From: an uncultured Holophagales bacterium
GTDB lineage: Bacteria; Acidobacteriota; Thermoanaerobaculia; UBA5066
Reading direction: 5' to 3'
DNA: 6,303 nt
Assembly: GCA_937864895.1 (NCBI GenBank)
Contig: CALMDF010000186.1
Coordinates: 1 to 6,303 of the forward strand
A model generated the notes under the pieces. The model made no database searches. It saw nothing but the letters and a program-made list of their open reading frames with translations, and was not told the origin of the DNA. The position numbers were made by a program, and so were the translations under genes. Positions 1 through 6,303 of the stretch are shown in pieces (the first letter of the stretch is position 1; each line of letters starts with the position of its first letter).

Positions 1-34
1 CGGGACCCCGGCACACGGCGAACGGACCGTCGCC

Positions 35-57
35 GGGCCGCCCGCCGCTCTCGGCCC
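35..57 (-). terminator. Possible weak terminator after the methyltransferase gene
   Basis: A 6-bp G+C stem (35-40 pairing with 52-57) with an 11-base loop starts two bases past the methyltransferase stop codon. A second 6-bp inverted repeat (16-21 with 30-35) follows it. Neither has a T-run on the minus strand, so at best these are weak or factor-assisted terminators. In DNA this rich in G+C such short stems also arise by chance. No gene is visible in bases 1-59. Confidence 0.22.
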
Positions 58-59
58 GT

Positions 60-827
60 TCACCTCCGGGCGACGACGACCGTGTCGGACGACGCCCTCG
101 CATCCCAGGCCTCGCGCTTCATCCCGCCGAAGACCTCCTCGACGCGGAACCCGGCAGCCGCGAGCGTCGCCTCCAGCTCCACCCGGCGCCACGCCTTCAG
201 GACGACGTTCTTCCCCGTCACGACCTCGACCGGCGGCTCCTCGCCGGGCCGCCAGCGGAGCGTCGTCGGGTTGAAGAGGACGGTGCCGTCGGGGCGCGGG
301 TCCATGAGGCGGAGGAAGACGACCCTTTCGGCGTCGTCCTCGCGGACGTTGAGCGGGAGGCTCGTGACGCGCTGGTCGAGGATCCGGTCGTAGTTGAGGA
401 CCTGGAAGAGGACCGGGGCGCCGGGCTCGAGGAGCTGGGCGAGGTCCGCGAGGAAGAGGGCCATCTCCGCCGGGAAGAGGTGCGGGAGGCCGTTGCCGAG
501 CGAGATCGCCGCGCCGAACGGCCCCCTCACCGCCGCCCCGAGCGCCGCGAGGTCGACCTTCACGAACTCCGGTCCCGGCCCGGCTTCGCGCGCCTGCTCG
601 AGCTGCGCCTCGGAGGCGTCGACGCCCGTCACCTCGAAGCCCTCTTCCGAAAGGAACCGCGCGTGCTCCCCCGTTCCGCAGCCGAGGTCGAGGAGGCGCC
701 TCGACGGGGCGCCGGCGAGGGCCTCCCGGAGGAACGGTGCCTCGCGCTGGATCCGCGCGGGCCAGGCGATGAGACGGCGGTAGGAGAGCCTGGAGTAGGG
801 ATCGGTCGGGTCGGCGGGCTCGCTCAC
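60..827 (-). CDS. Class I SAM-dependent methyltransferase, substrate unknown
   Basis: Predicted cytosolic methyltransferase of 255 residues with a Rossmann-type AdoMet-binding fold. Seen in the sequence: motif I, DLGCGTGEH (residues 47-55), the glycine-rich AdoMet loop; the acidic end of strand 2, GVDAS (68-72), expected to hold the AdoMet ribose; VDLAAL (91-96) in the adenine-binding region; and ISLGNGLPHLF (108-118) as the motif IV strand. The C-terminal half, with QVLNYDRIL (142-150) and FNPTTLRW (185-192), probably forms the substrate-binding part, but I cannot name the substrate. The start is GTG: the frame runs open upstream to the sdhB region, but no ATG, GTG or TTG lies in frame close by, and the family-like N-terminus begins at once. 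The nearest Shine-Dalgarno-like AGGAG (843-847) is 15 bases away, which is unusually far. The gene is co-directional with sdhB but separated from it by a strong hairpin. It may be transcribed by read-through or separately; any link to the TCA operon is unproven. Confidence 0.85.
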   Translation of the reverse strand: MSEPADPTDPYSRLSYRRLIAWPARIQREAPFLREALAGAPSRRLLDLGCGTGEHARFLSEEGFEVTGVDASEAQLEQAREAGPGPEFVKVDLAALGAAVRGPFGAAISLGNGLPHLFPAEMALFLADLAQLLEPGAPVLFQVLNYDRILDQRVTSLPLNVREDDAERVVFLRLMDPRPDGTVLFNPTTLRWRPGEEPPVEVVTGKNVVLKAWRRVELEATLAAAGFRVEEVFGGMKREAWDARASSDTVVVARR

Positions 828-857
828 GCCGCAAGTCTCGCACTCCTGCCGCCAAGA

Positions 858-885
858 GGGCGGCCGGGGTTTCCCCCGGCCGCCC
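858..885 (-). terminator. Perfect 12-bp hairpin, probable sdh operon terminator
   Basis: Positions 858-869 and 874-885 form an uninterrupted 12-bp G+C-only stem closed by a 4-base loop. It lies 28 bases past the sdhB stop codon and 30 bases before the methyltransferase start. The minus-strand sequence after the stem is TCTT followed by GGC, so the U-tract is very short. The position suits an intrinsic terminator or a 3'-end stabilising hairpin of the mdh-sdhCAB transcript. With so weak a U-tract, partial read-through into the methyltransferase gene is plausible. The stem is symmetrical, so it could also act on plus-strand transcripts, but no plus-strand gene ends here. Confidence 0.6.
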
Positions 886-913
886 GTTCGATCCCTGGAC
901 TCCGGCGGAGGGC

Positions 914-1707
914 CTAGGCTCCCCCGCCCTTCTCGACCCCCTTGGGCCGCTTCGTGAGCTTGGCGCCGAGGTAGTCGCGGTTCATCCGCGCGATGACCTC
1001 GAGCTTGATCTCCTTCGGGCAGGCGGCCTCGCACTCGCCCATGTTCGTGCAGCCGCCGAAGCCTTCGGTGTCCATCTGCTCGAGCATCTTCAGGACGCGT
1101 TCCTGCCGCTCGGGCTGCCCCTGCGGGAGGAGGCCGAGGTGCGAGACCTTCGCCCCGACGAAGAGCATCGCCGAGGCGTTCGGGCAGGCGGCGGCGCAGG
1201 CGCCGCAGCCGATGCACGCCGCCGCGTCCATGGCGAGCTCGGCGTTCTCCTTCGGGACCGGGATGGCGTTGGCGTCGACCCCGACGCCGGTGTTCACCGA
1301 GACGAAGCCGCCGGCCGCGATGATCCGGTCGTAGGCCGACCGGTCGACGACGAGGTCCTTGATGACGGGGAAGGCCTTCGCCCGGAACGGCTCGACGGTG
1401 ATCGTCTGCCCGTCCTTGAAGCTCCGCATGTGGAGCTGGCAGGTCGTCGTCGCCGAGCGCGGCCCGTGCGGAACGCCGTTGATGACGAGCGAGCAGGCGC
1501 CGCAGATCCCCTCGCGGCAGTCGTGGTCGAGGGCGACCGGCTCCTCCCCCTTCTCCATGAGGCGCTCGCTGACGAGGTCGAGCATCTCGAGGAACGAGGA
1601 GTCGGTGCTGACGCCGGGGACGTCGTAGGTGACGAGGCCGCCCCTGTCGGAAGGCGACTTCTGGCGCCAGATGCGGACCTTGATGTCGATGTCCTTGCCG
1701 CCGCTCA

Positions 1708-1708
<1 letters not shown>
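914..1708 (-). CDS. sdhB: Succinate dehydrogenase iron-sulfur subunit SdhB
   Basis: A 264-residue electron-transfer subunit of type B succinate:quinone oxidoreductase. It carries electrons from the SdhA flavin to the SdhC hemes and quinone on the cytoplasmic membrane face. The N-terminal ferredoxin-like domain has the [2Fe-2S] ligands C64, C69, C72 (CREGICGAC) and C90. The C-terminal domain has C165-x2-C168-x2-C171-x3-C175-P and C220-x5-C226-x3-C230-P. By alignment with Escherichia coli SdhB, C165, C168, C171 and C230 should bind [4Fe-4S], and C175, C220 and C226 should bind [3Fe-4S]. No ligand is missing and the length is normal for the family. The start is the ATG overlapping the sdhA TAA by one base (TAATG), with GAGGAG at 1718-1723 nine bases upstream inside sdhA. 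The frame stays open further upstream, but that stretch is antigenic-looking Arg/Gly-rich shadow coding across sdhA. This is the last operon gene before the 858-885 hairpin. Fumarate reductase activity cannot be excluded, but the mdh context favours SDH. Confidence 0.96.
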
Positions 1709-3621
<1,913 letters not shown>

Positions 3622-3627
3622 TCCGCG

Positions 3628-3635
3628 ACCTCCTA
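3628..3635 (-). promoter_or_regulatory. sdhA ribosome-binding site built on the sdhC stop codon
   Basis: Read on the minus strand this is TAGGAGGT, followed by a 6-base spacer and the sdhA ATG. Its first three bases are the sdhC stop codon. It is the best Shine-Dalgarno match in the operon and fixes the sdhA start. Ribosomes ending sdhC stop on top of the site, which favours re-initiation and balanced output of anchor and flavoprotein. The coupling is inferred from the layout. Confidence 0.85.
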
Positions 3636-4316
3636 GCTCGCCACCGGGCGGACGAGCCCGGCCAGGACCGCGATCGGGAAGGAGATGTTCACGACGACGA
3701 TCACGGTGGAGACGGCCATCAGGACCGCCTTGAGCGGCTTCTCGTACTTCGGCGTCTTCAGCCCGAGCGTCTGGAAGAGGCTGACGGCGCCGTGGAAGAT
3801 GTGGAAGCCGAGGGCGACCATGGCGAGGACGTAGAAGATCGAGACGGCCGGGTTGGAGAAGGCGATCACGACGTTCGAGTAGACGTCGGTGTGGCTGAAC
3901 GGCCCCTGGTGGACCGAGCCGACCGTCAGGTGGAGGAGGTGGTAGACGATGAAGAGGCCGAGCATCGGCCCGGTCCAGTACATCGTGCGCGACGTGATCG
4001 TCGCGGCCTGGAGGTCCGGGCTCGCGGAGCCGTCCGGCGGCGCGGCCCGGTTCCGCCTCCAGAGAATGATCGCGGCGACGGCGTGCAGGCTCACCGCCCC
4101 CAGCAGCACGGCCCGGAATCCCCAGAGGAGCGCCGGCGTCGCCTTGAGGAACGCGGCGTACCTGTTGATCTTCTCGGGTCCCGAGTAGAGCTGGAGGTTC
4201 CCGACCATGTGGACGAAGACGAACCCGTAGAGGACGAGGCCGGTCAGGGCCATCACCGCCTTGAGGGCGATGGAGCCGAAGGCCGGCCTTTCCGAGGTCA
4301 TCGGTATCGCGCTCAT
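3633..4316 (-). CDS. sdhC: Succinate dehydrogenase cytochrome b anchor SdhC (type B, diheme)
   Basis: A 227-residue integral membrane subunit that anchors SdhAB, binds heme b and holds the quinone site. Five hydrophobic helices are visible at about residues 15-38, 63-86, 112-133, 156-180 and 198-222, as expected for the b558-type anchor that replaces separate SdhC and SdhD. Axial heme ligands are expected at H36 (helix 1), H78 (helix 2), H126 or H129 (helix 3) and H172 or H175 (helix 4). H36 to H78 is 42 residues, the same spacing as H28 to H70 of Bacillus subtilis SdhC, so two hemes are likely. The loop at 87-105 is Pro/Arg-rich. The glutamate found two residues before the fourth ligand in Wolinella succinogenes fumarate reductase is absent; glycine 170 takes its place. 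The start is the ATG seven bases after the mdh stop, with only a weak GAGAG upstream, so coupling to mdh is likely. An in-frame ATG five codons later is an alternative start. Confidence 0.94.
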   Translation of the reverse strand: MSAIPMTSERPAFGSIALKAVMALTGLVLYGFVFVHMVGNLQLYSGPEKINRYAAFLKATPALLWGFRAVLLGAVSLHAVAAIILWRRNRAAPPDGSASPDLQAATITSRTMYWTGPMLGLFIVYHLLHLTVGSVHQGPFSHTDVYSNVVIAFSNPAVSIFYVLAMVALGFHIFHGAVSLFQTLGLKTPKYEKPLKAVLMAVSTVIVVVNISFPIAVLAGLVRPVAS

Positions 4317-4323
4317 CTCTCGA

Positions 4324-5250
4324 TCAGCAGGTGAGCAACCCGCAAAGCTCGGCGACCGAGTCCGCCGACTTCTTCAGGGCCGCGGCCTCCTCGGGAGTCA
4401 GCTTCAGCTCGATGATCTTCTCGACGCCGTCCTTGCCGAGGACGACCGGAACGCCGACGTAGAGACCGTTGATCCCGTACTCCCCCTCGAGGTAGGCGGC
4501 GCAGGGGAGGATCTTCTTCTTGTCGTTGAAGATGGCGTCGGCCATCTCGACGGCCGCAGCCGACGGGGCGTAGTACGCCGACCCGGTCTTCAGGAAGTTG
4601 ACGATCTCGGCGCCGCCGCCCGCCGTCCTCTTCACGATCGCCGCGACGCGCTCCGGGGTCAGGAGCTCGGTGATCGGGACGCCGGCGACGGTGGTGTAGC
4701 GCGGCAGCGGGACCATCGTGTCGCCGTGGCCGCCCAGAACCGTCGCGTGGATGTTCGCCATCGAGACGTTCATCTCCATGGCGATGAAGGCGCGCATCCG
4801 GGCGGAGTCGAGGATGCCGGCCATGCCGACGACCTTGTTCTTCGGGAGCTTGGAGACGCGGCGGGCGACCTCGCACATCGCGTCGAGGGGGTTCGTGACG
4901 ACGACGATCGTCAGGTCGCGCGAGTAGCGCGTCACCTTGGCGATGCAGTCGGCCACGATCTCCTCGTTCTTCTTGAGGAGGTCGTCGCGCGACATGCCCG
5001 GCTTGCGGGCGAGGCCGGCGGTCATGATGCACAGGTCCGATCCCTCGGTTTCCTCGTAGGCGTTCGACCCGACGATCTTCATGTCGAAGCCTTCGACGGC
5101 GCCCGACTGGTACATGTCGAGCCCCTTGCCCTGGGGGACCCCGTCGACCACGTCCACGAGGACGACGTCGGCGAGCTCTTTTTCCACGATTCGCTGGGCG
5201 GTGGTGGCTCCGACGTTTCCGGCGCCGATGACGGTGACCTTGCGACGCAT
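4324..5250 (-). CDS. mdh: Malate dehydrogenase (NAD+, LDH-like family)
   Basis: A 308-residue cytosolic enzyme interconverting malate and oxaloacetate with NAD+, of the LDH-like bacterial MDH group. The Rossmann loop is GAGNVG (9-14). D33 at the end of strand 2 points to NAD rather than NADP. The active-site loop [10 protein letters not shown] (81-90) has R82 where lactate dehydrogenases have Gln, the classical malate-specificity switch, and R88 as the mobile-loop Arg. N120 (VTNPLD), D148 and R151 (GILDSARM) and catalytic H175 (GGHGDT) complete the site. The length is normal. The start is ATG, followed at once by the KVTVIGAG strand and preceded by AGGGGGA about six bases upstream. The frame is open for another 57 codons upstream, but that sequence is not MDH-like and runs over the promoter region. 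It is the first gene of the operon, 7 bases ahead of sdhC. The last six residues hold two cysteines (C303, C308), unusual but without known meaning here. Confidence 0.96.
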   Translation of the reverse strand: MRRKVTVIGAGNVGATTAQRIVEKELADVVLVDVVDGVPQGKGLDMYQSGAVEGFDMKIVGSNAYEETEGSDLCIMTAGLARKPGMSRDDLLKKNEEIVADCIAKVTRYSRDLTIVVVTNPLDAMCEVARRVSKLPKNKVVGMAGILDSARMRAFIAMEMNVSMANIHATVLGGHGDTMVPLPRYTTVAGVPITELLTPERVAAIVKRTAGGGAEIVNFLKTGSAYYAPSAAAVEMADAIFNDKKKILPCAAYLEGEYGINGLYVGVPVVLGKDGVEKIIELKLTPEEAAALKKSADSVAELCGLLTC

Positions 5251-5311
5251 ATTCTTCCCCCTGCTCTCGAAGATTCCGGCCCCCGCCGGGACGAAACCGG
5301 TCCGACGGGGA

Positions 5312-5339
5312 AGCGTATCAGGGGGTCGGATTCCCTCAA
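5312..5339 (-). promoter_or_regulatory. Candidate sigma70-type promoter for mdh-sdhCAB
   Basis: On the minus strand, TTGAGG (5334-5339, four of six matches to the -35 consensus) is followed by 16 bases and then TACGCT (5312-5317) as a weak -10. The -10 is preceded by TGA, giving an extended -10 of form TGnTAnnnT. This would leave a leader of roughly 55 bases before mdh. A small dyad, CCTC-AAA-GAGG (5334-5344), overlaps the -35 and could be an operator or chance. It is the only stretch of the 146-base divergent spacer that resembles a promoter facing mdh. Confidence 0.4.
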
Positions 5340-5378
5340 AGAGGAACCAGCCCCGGAACGCCGCCTCCCTCCCGTCCG

Positions 5379-5384
5379 TATATG
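5379..5384 (+). promoter_or_regulatory. Possible -10 element for the four-helix-bundle gene
   Basis: TATATG is a good -10 hexamer in a region otherwise almost pure G+C. No recognisable -35 lies 16-18 bases upstream. If it is used, transcription would begin around 5390-5392, only about five bases before the ATG at 5397, giving an almost leaderless mRNA. The A/T-rich patch may instead be incidental. Confidence 0.25.
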
Positions 5385-5396
5385 CTTCGGAAGACG

Positions 5397-5747
5397 ATGG
5401 ACGTGCGGGAAACCCCGGCATGGCGAAAGGCCCTCGGCCTCGCGCACGAGGTCTGCGTCGCGCTGGAAGGGGCGGGCGACCTCCGGGGAGACTCCGTCCA
5501 GCGCCTCAGGCGCGCGGCCCTGGCCGTTCCGTCGCTCGTCGCCGACGCCTTCCTGGGCACCGACGCGCGGGATTGCAGGGACCGGCTCTCGGATGCCGCG
5601 GCGCGGGTCGGGGAGCTCCGGCAGCTCCTCCGCTCCCCGGAGCTCCGCAGAGTCGTCCCCGGCCCGGAGGCTGACGCTCTCCTGACCGAGGCGGAAGCCC
5701 TCGACCTCGAGATCCGGTCCCTCGGTGGCCGGTGCCCCGAAGCGTGA
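5397..5747 (+). CDS. Four-helix-bundle protein (23S rRNA intervening-sequence family), divergent
   Basis: A 116-residue, probably all-helical cytosolic protein. It resembles the small four-helix-bundle family (also called S23 or IVP), whose genes lie in 23S rRNA intervening sequences or, as here, free in the chromosome. Its function is unknown. Matching features are the opening pattern of a short strand then [13 protein letters not shown] (8-20, helix 1), then [18 protein letters not shown] (35-52), which aligns with the usual QLRRA..SIPANIAEG signature. Heptad-like Leu/Ala spacing continues through about 61-80 and 91-109. The signature is eroded: the normal Asn-Ile-Ala-Glu-Gly is Leu-Val-Ala-Asp-Ala. 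The start is uncertain: ATG at 5397 fits the family N-terminus, with GGAAG only three bases upstream, while ATG at 5382 would add five residues but has no Shine-Dalgarno. It is divergent from mdh, and the gap to the next gene is 59 bases. Assignment rests on pattern similarity. Confidence 0.7.
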   Translation: MDVRETPAWRKALGLAHEVCVALEGAGDLRGDSVQRLRRAALAVPSLVADAFLGTDARDCRDRLSDAAARVGELRQLLRSPELRRVVPGPEADALLTEAEALDLEIRSLGGRCPEA

Positions 5748-5750
5748 CCC

Positions 5751-5779
5751 TTTCCGATTTCGCGGCCGCCTGCTAGCGT
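5751..5779 (+). promoter_or_regulatory. Candidate promoter for the Ala/Pro-rich membrane protein gene
   Basis: TTTCCG (5751-5756, a poor -35) is separated by 17 bases from TAGCGT (5774-5779). The latter is preceded by TGC, giving an extended -10 TGCTAGCGT of the same TGnTAnnnT form as the candidate ahead of mdh. A start near 5786 would give a leader of about 20 bases carrying the ribosome-binding site. The similarity between the two sites raises confidence slightly, but each is weak alone. Confidence 0.33.
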
Positions 5780-5806
5780 TCCCCCGCTGGAAGGAAAGGA
5801 GACCCG

Positions 5807-6145
5807 ATGACCCTCCGCCCCCTCGCCGCGATGCTGGCCGTCCTGGCCCTCCTCACGGCCCCCTGCGCGCTCGCCCAGGCCCCCGCCACGACCGCCGCGC
5901 CCGCCCCATCCCCGGAGGCCGCCCCGGCTACGACCGAGGCGCCTGCGCCCGCCACCGAGGCCCCGGCCGCGACCGAGGCCGCGCCGGCTCCGGCGACGGA
6001 AGCCGCCCCTGGTCACGCCGCCGCCCCGGCCCCCTCGCCGGAAGTCCCCGCCGGCACCTCCCAGACGACGACGATCGTCATCGGCCTGATCGTTCTCCTC
6101 CTCCTGATCGTCCTCGTCATCCTCGGCACGAAGAAGCAGGAGTAG
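5807..6145 (+). CDS. Small Ala/Pro/Thr/Glu-rich single-pass membrane protein, unknown function
   Basis: A 112-residue protein that I do not recognise. Residues 1-23 look like a signal peptide: basic R4, hydrophobic core AAMLAVLALL, and an ALA-QA signal peptidase I site after A23. Although C20 is present, the residues before it (T-A-P) do not make a lipobox. Residues 24-85 form a low-complexity linker almost entirely of Ala, Pro, Thr and Glu with short repeats (TEAPAP, ATEAAP); an APAPSPE motif occurs twice, at 31-37 and 73-79. Residues 88-107 are a continuous Ile/Leu/Val transmembrane helix followed by a short tail GTKKQE. The expected topology is linker outside and tail inside, like a periplasmic spacer or membrane tether without a folded domain. 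The ATG has a strong AAAGGAG (5795-5801) five bases upstream, so the gene looks real despite its composition. It has its own candidate promoter. The Pro/Ala-rich part could be overcalled in G+C-rich DNA, but signal, helix and ribosome-binding site together argue against this. Confidence 0.75.
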   Translation: MTLRPLAAMLAVLALLTAPCALAQAPATTAAPAPSPEAAPATTEAPAPATEAPAATEAAPAPATEAAPGHAAAPAPSPEVPAGTSQTTTIVIGLIVLLLLIVLVILGTKKQE

Positions 6146-6150
6146 GGGAA

Positions 6151-6167
6151 GGGCCCGGAGAGGGCCC
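6151..6167 (+). terminator. Possible short terminator hairpin after the membrane protein gene
   Basis: Two copies of the palindrome GGGCCC (6151-6156 and 6162-6167) separated by GGAGA form a 6-bp stem with a 5-base loop, starting five bases past the stop codon. There is no U-run behind it. It is correctly placed for a 3' end but weak as an intrinsic terminator. Confidence 0.3.
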
Positions 6168-6175
6168 GACCAGAA

Positions 6176-6207
6176 CCAGGACACCAGGACACCAGGGCAC
6201 CAGGGCA
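6176..6207 (+). repeat. Four tandem copies of an 8-bp repeat, CCAGGRCA
   Basis: Four contiguous 8-base units run without a gap: CCAGGACA twice, then CCAGGGCA twice. The pairwise grouping of variants suggests slippage or duplication. The tract is 30 bases past the stop of the membrane protein gene, in non-coding sequence; I see no open frame with a start and ribosome-binding site across it. It could be a simple slipped-strand array or part of a dispersed intergenic repeat family. Confidence 0.8.
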
Positions 6208-6212
6208 AGAGA

Positions 6213-6246
6213 GCACCGGGGAGGGAAGGGAGCCTCGCCCCGGTGC
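6213..6246. repeat. Inverted repeat, 9-bp stem with 16-base loop
   Basis: GCACCGGGG (6213-6221) pairs perfectly with CCCCGGTGC (6238-6246) around a purine-rich 16-base loop. It begins six bases after the tandem array. A second, looser inverted repeat, GGGTCCC (6247-6253) with GGGACCC (6279-6285), follows directly. Together they could be a bidirectional terminator or part of a repeat element; neither carries a T-run. The rest of 6146-6303 shows no gene. Confidence 0.45.
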
Positions 6247-6303
6247 GGGTCCCACGGCCGTGCTCGGGGGCGGCTCGCGGGACCCACCCTCGCGGCTCGG
6301 CCG

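Noticed and set aside
828..1217. N-terminal extension of the methyltransferase to an upstream ATG at 1217
   Set aside because: It would overlap sdhB and cross the hairpin, and the extra 130 residues are Arg-rich shadow sequence. The GTG at 827 precedes family-like sequence.
5251..5421. A 57-codon N-terminal extension of mdh
   Set aside because: LDH-like malate dehydrogenases begin directly before the Rossmann strand. The extension would cover the intergenic promoter region and overlap the divergent gene.
4261..5685. A 474-codon plus-strand frame opposite mdh running on into the four-helix-bundle gene
   Set aside because: It is a compositional shadow: His/Asp/Arg/Val-rich opposite mdh, then out of frame over the four-helix-bundle gene.
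5826..5866. Lipoprotein reading of the small membrane protein through C20
   Set aside because: The residues before C20 are Thr-Ala-Pro; proline at -1 and threonine at -3 do not fit a lipobox, whereas ALA-QA just after is a good signal peptidase I site.
6176..6207. CRISPR-like array
   Set aside because: Units are 8 bases and contiguous with no spacers, so this is a simple tandem repeat.
5336..6208. A 290-codon minus-strand frame rich in Gly and Arg opposite the two right-hand genes
   Set aside because: Low-complexity Gly/Arg translation is what the complement of Ala/Pro-rich coding gives. It has no convincing start, and both plus-strand genes explain the region better.

Overview
This is a G+C-rich bacterial window with strong G/C preference at third codon positions. 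It is dominated by a four-gene block on the minus strand that reads, in transcription order, mdh (malate dehydrogenase), sdhC (diheme cytochrome b anchor), sdhA (flavoprotein) and sdhB (iron-sulfur subunit). The succinate dehydrogenase is the three-subunit type B form: one roughly 227-residue five-helix anchor, no SdhD, and a Bacillus/Wolinella-like flavoprotein. That form occurs in Acidobacteriota, Myxococcota and other former Deltaproteobacteria, Bacteroidota and Gemmatimonadota. Together with the G+C content and the small four-helix-bundle gene next door, I lean towards Acidobacteriota or a deltaproteobacterial/myxobacterial lineage. This placement is an inference, and no RNA gene is present to confirm it.

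Layout from left to right: a short non-coding edge with weak hairpins (1-59); a class I SAM-dependent methyltransferase on the minus strand (60-827); a perfect 12-bp G+C-rich hairpin (858-885) marking the end of the sdh transcript; sdhB (914-1708), sdhA (1708-3621), sdhC (3633-4316) and mdh (4324-5250), all minus; a divergent intergenic region with a candidate mdh-operon promoter (5251-5396); a four-helix-bundle family protein on the plus strand (5397-5747); a small secreted or membrane-anchored Ala/Pro/Thr/Glu-rich protein on the plus strand (5807-6145); and a non-coding tail with a hairpin, four copies of an 8-bp tandem repeat and more inverted repeats (6146-6303).

The four central genes are packed with gaps of 7 and 11 bases and a one-base TAATG overlap, so they are very probably one translationally coupled operon. 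They encode two TCA-cycle steps: succinate to fumarate with electrons passed to the quinone pool, and malate to oxaloacetate with NAD+. Fumarase, which links them, is not in the window. Catalytic, FAD-linking, Fe-S and candidate heme-ligand residues are all in place, so the enzymes look functional.

I found no CRISPR array, insertion sequence, integrase, toxin-antitoxin pair, defence gene or RNA gene, and nothing that convincingly amounts to an undescribed system. The points most worth a second look are small: the absence of the E-pathway glutamate in SdhC, the hairpin lying 30 bases ahead of the methyltransferase start, the eroded signature of the four-helix-bundle protein, the low-complexity membrane protein and the tandem repeat beside it.
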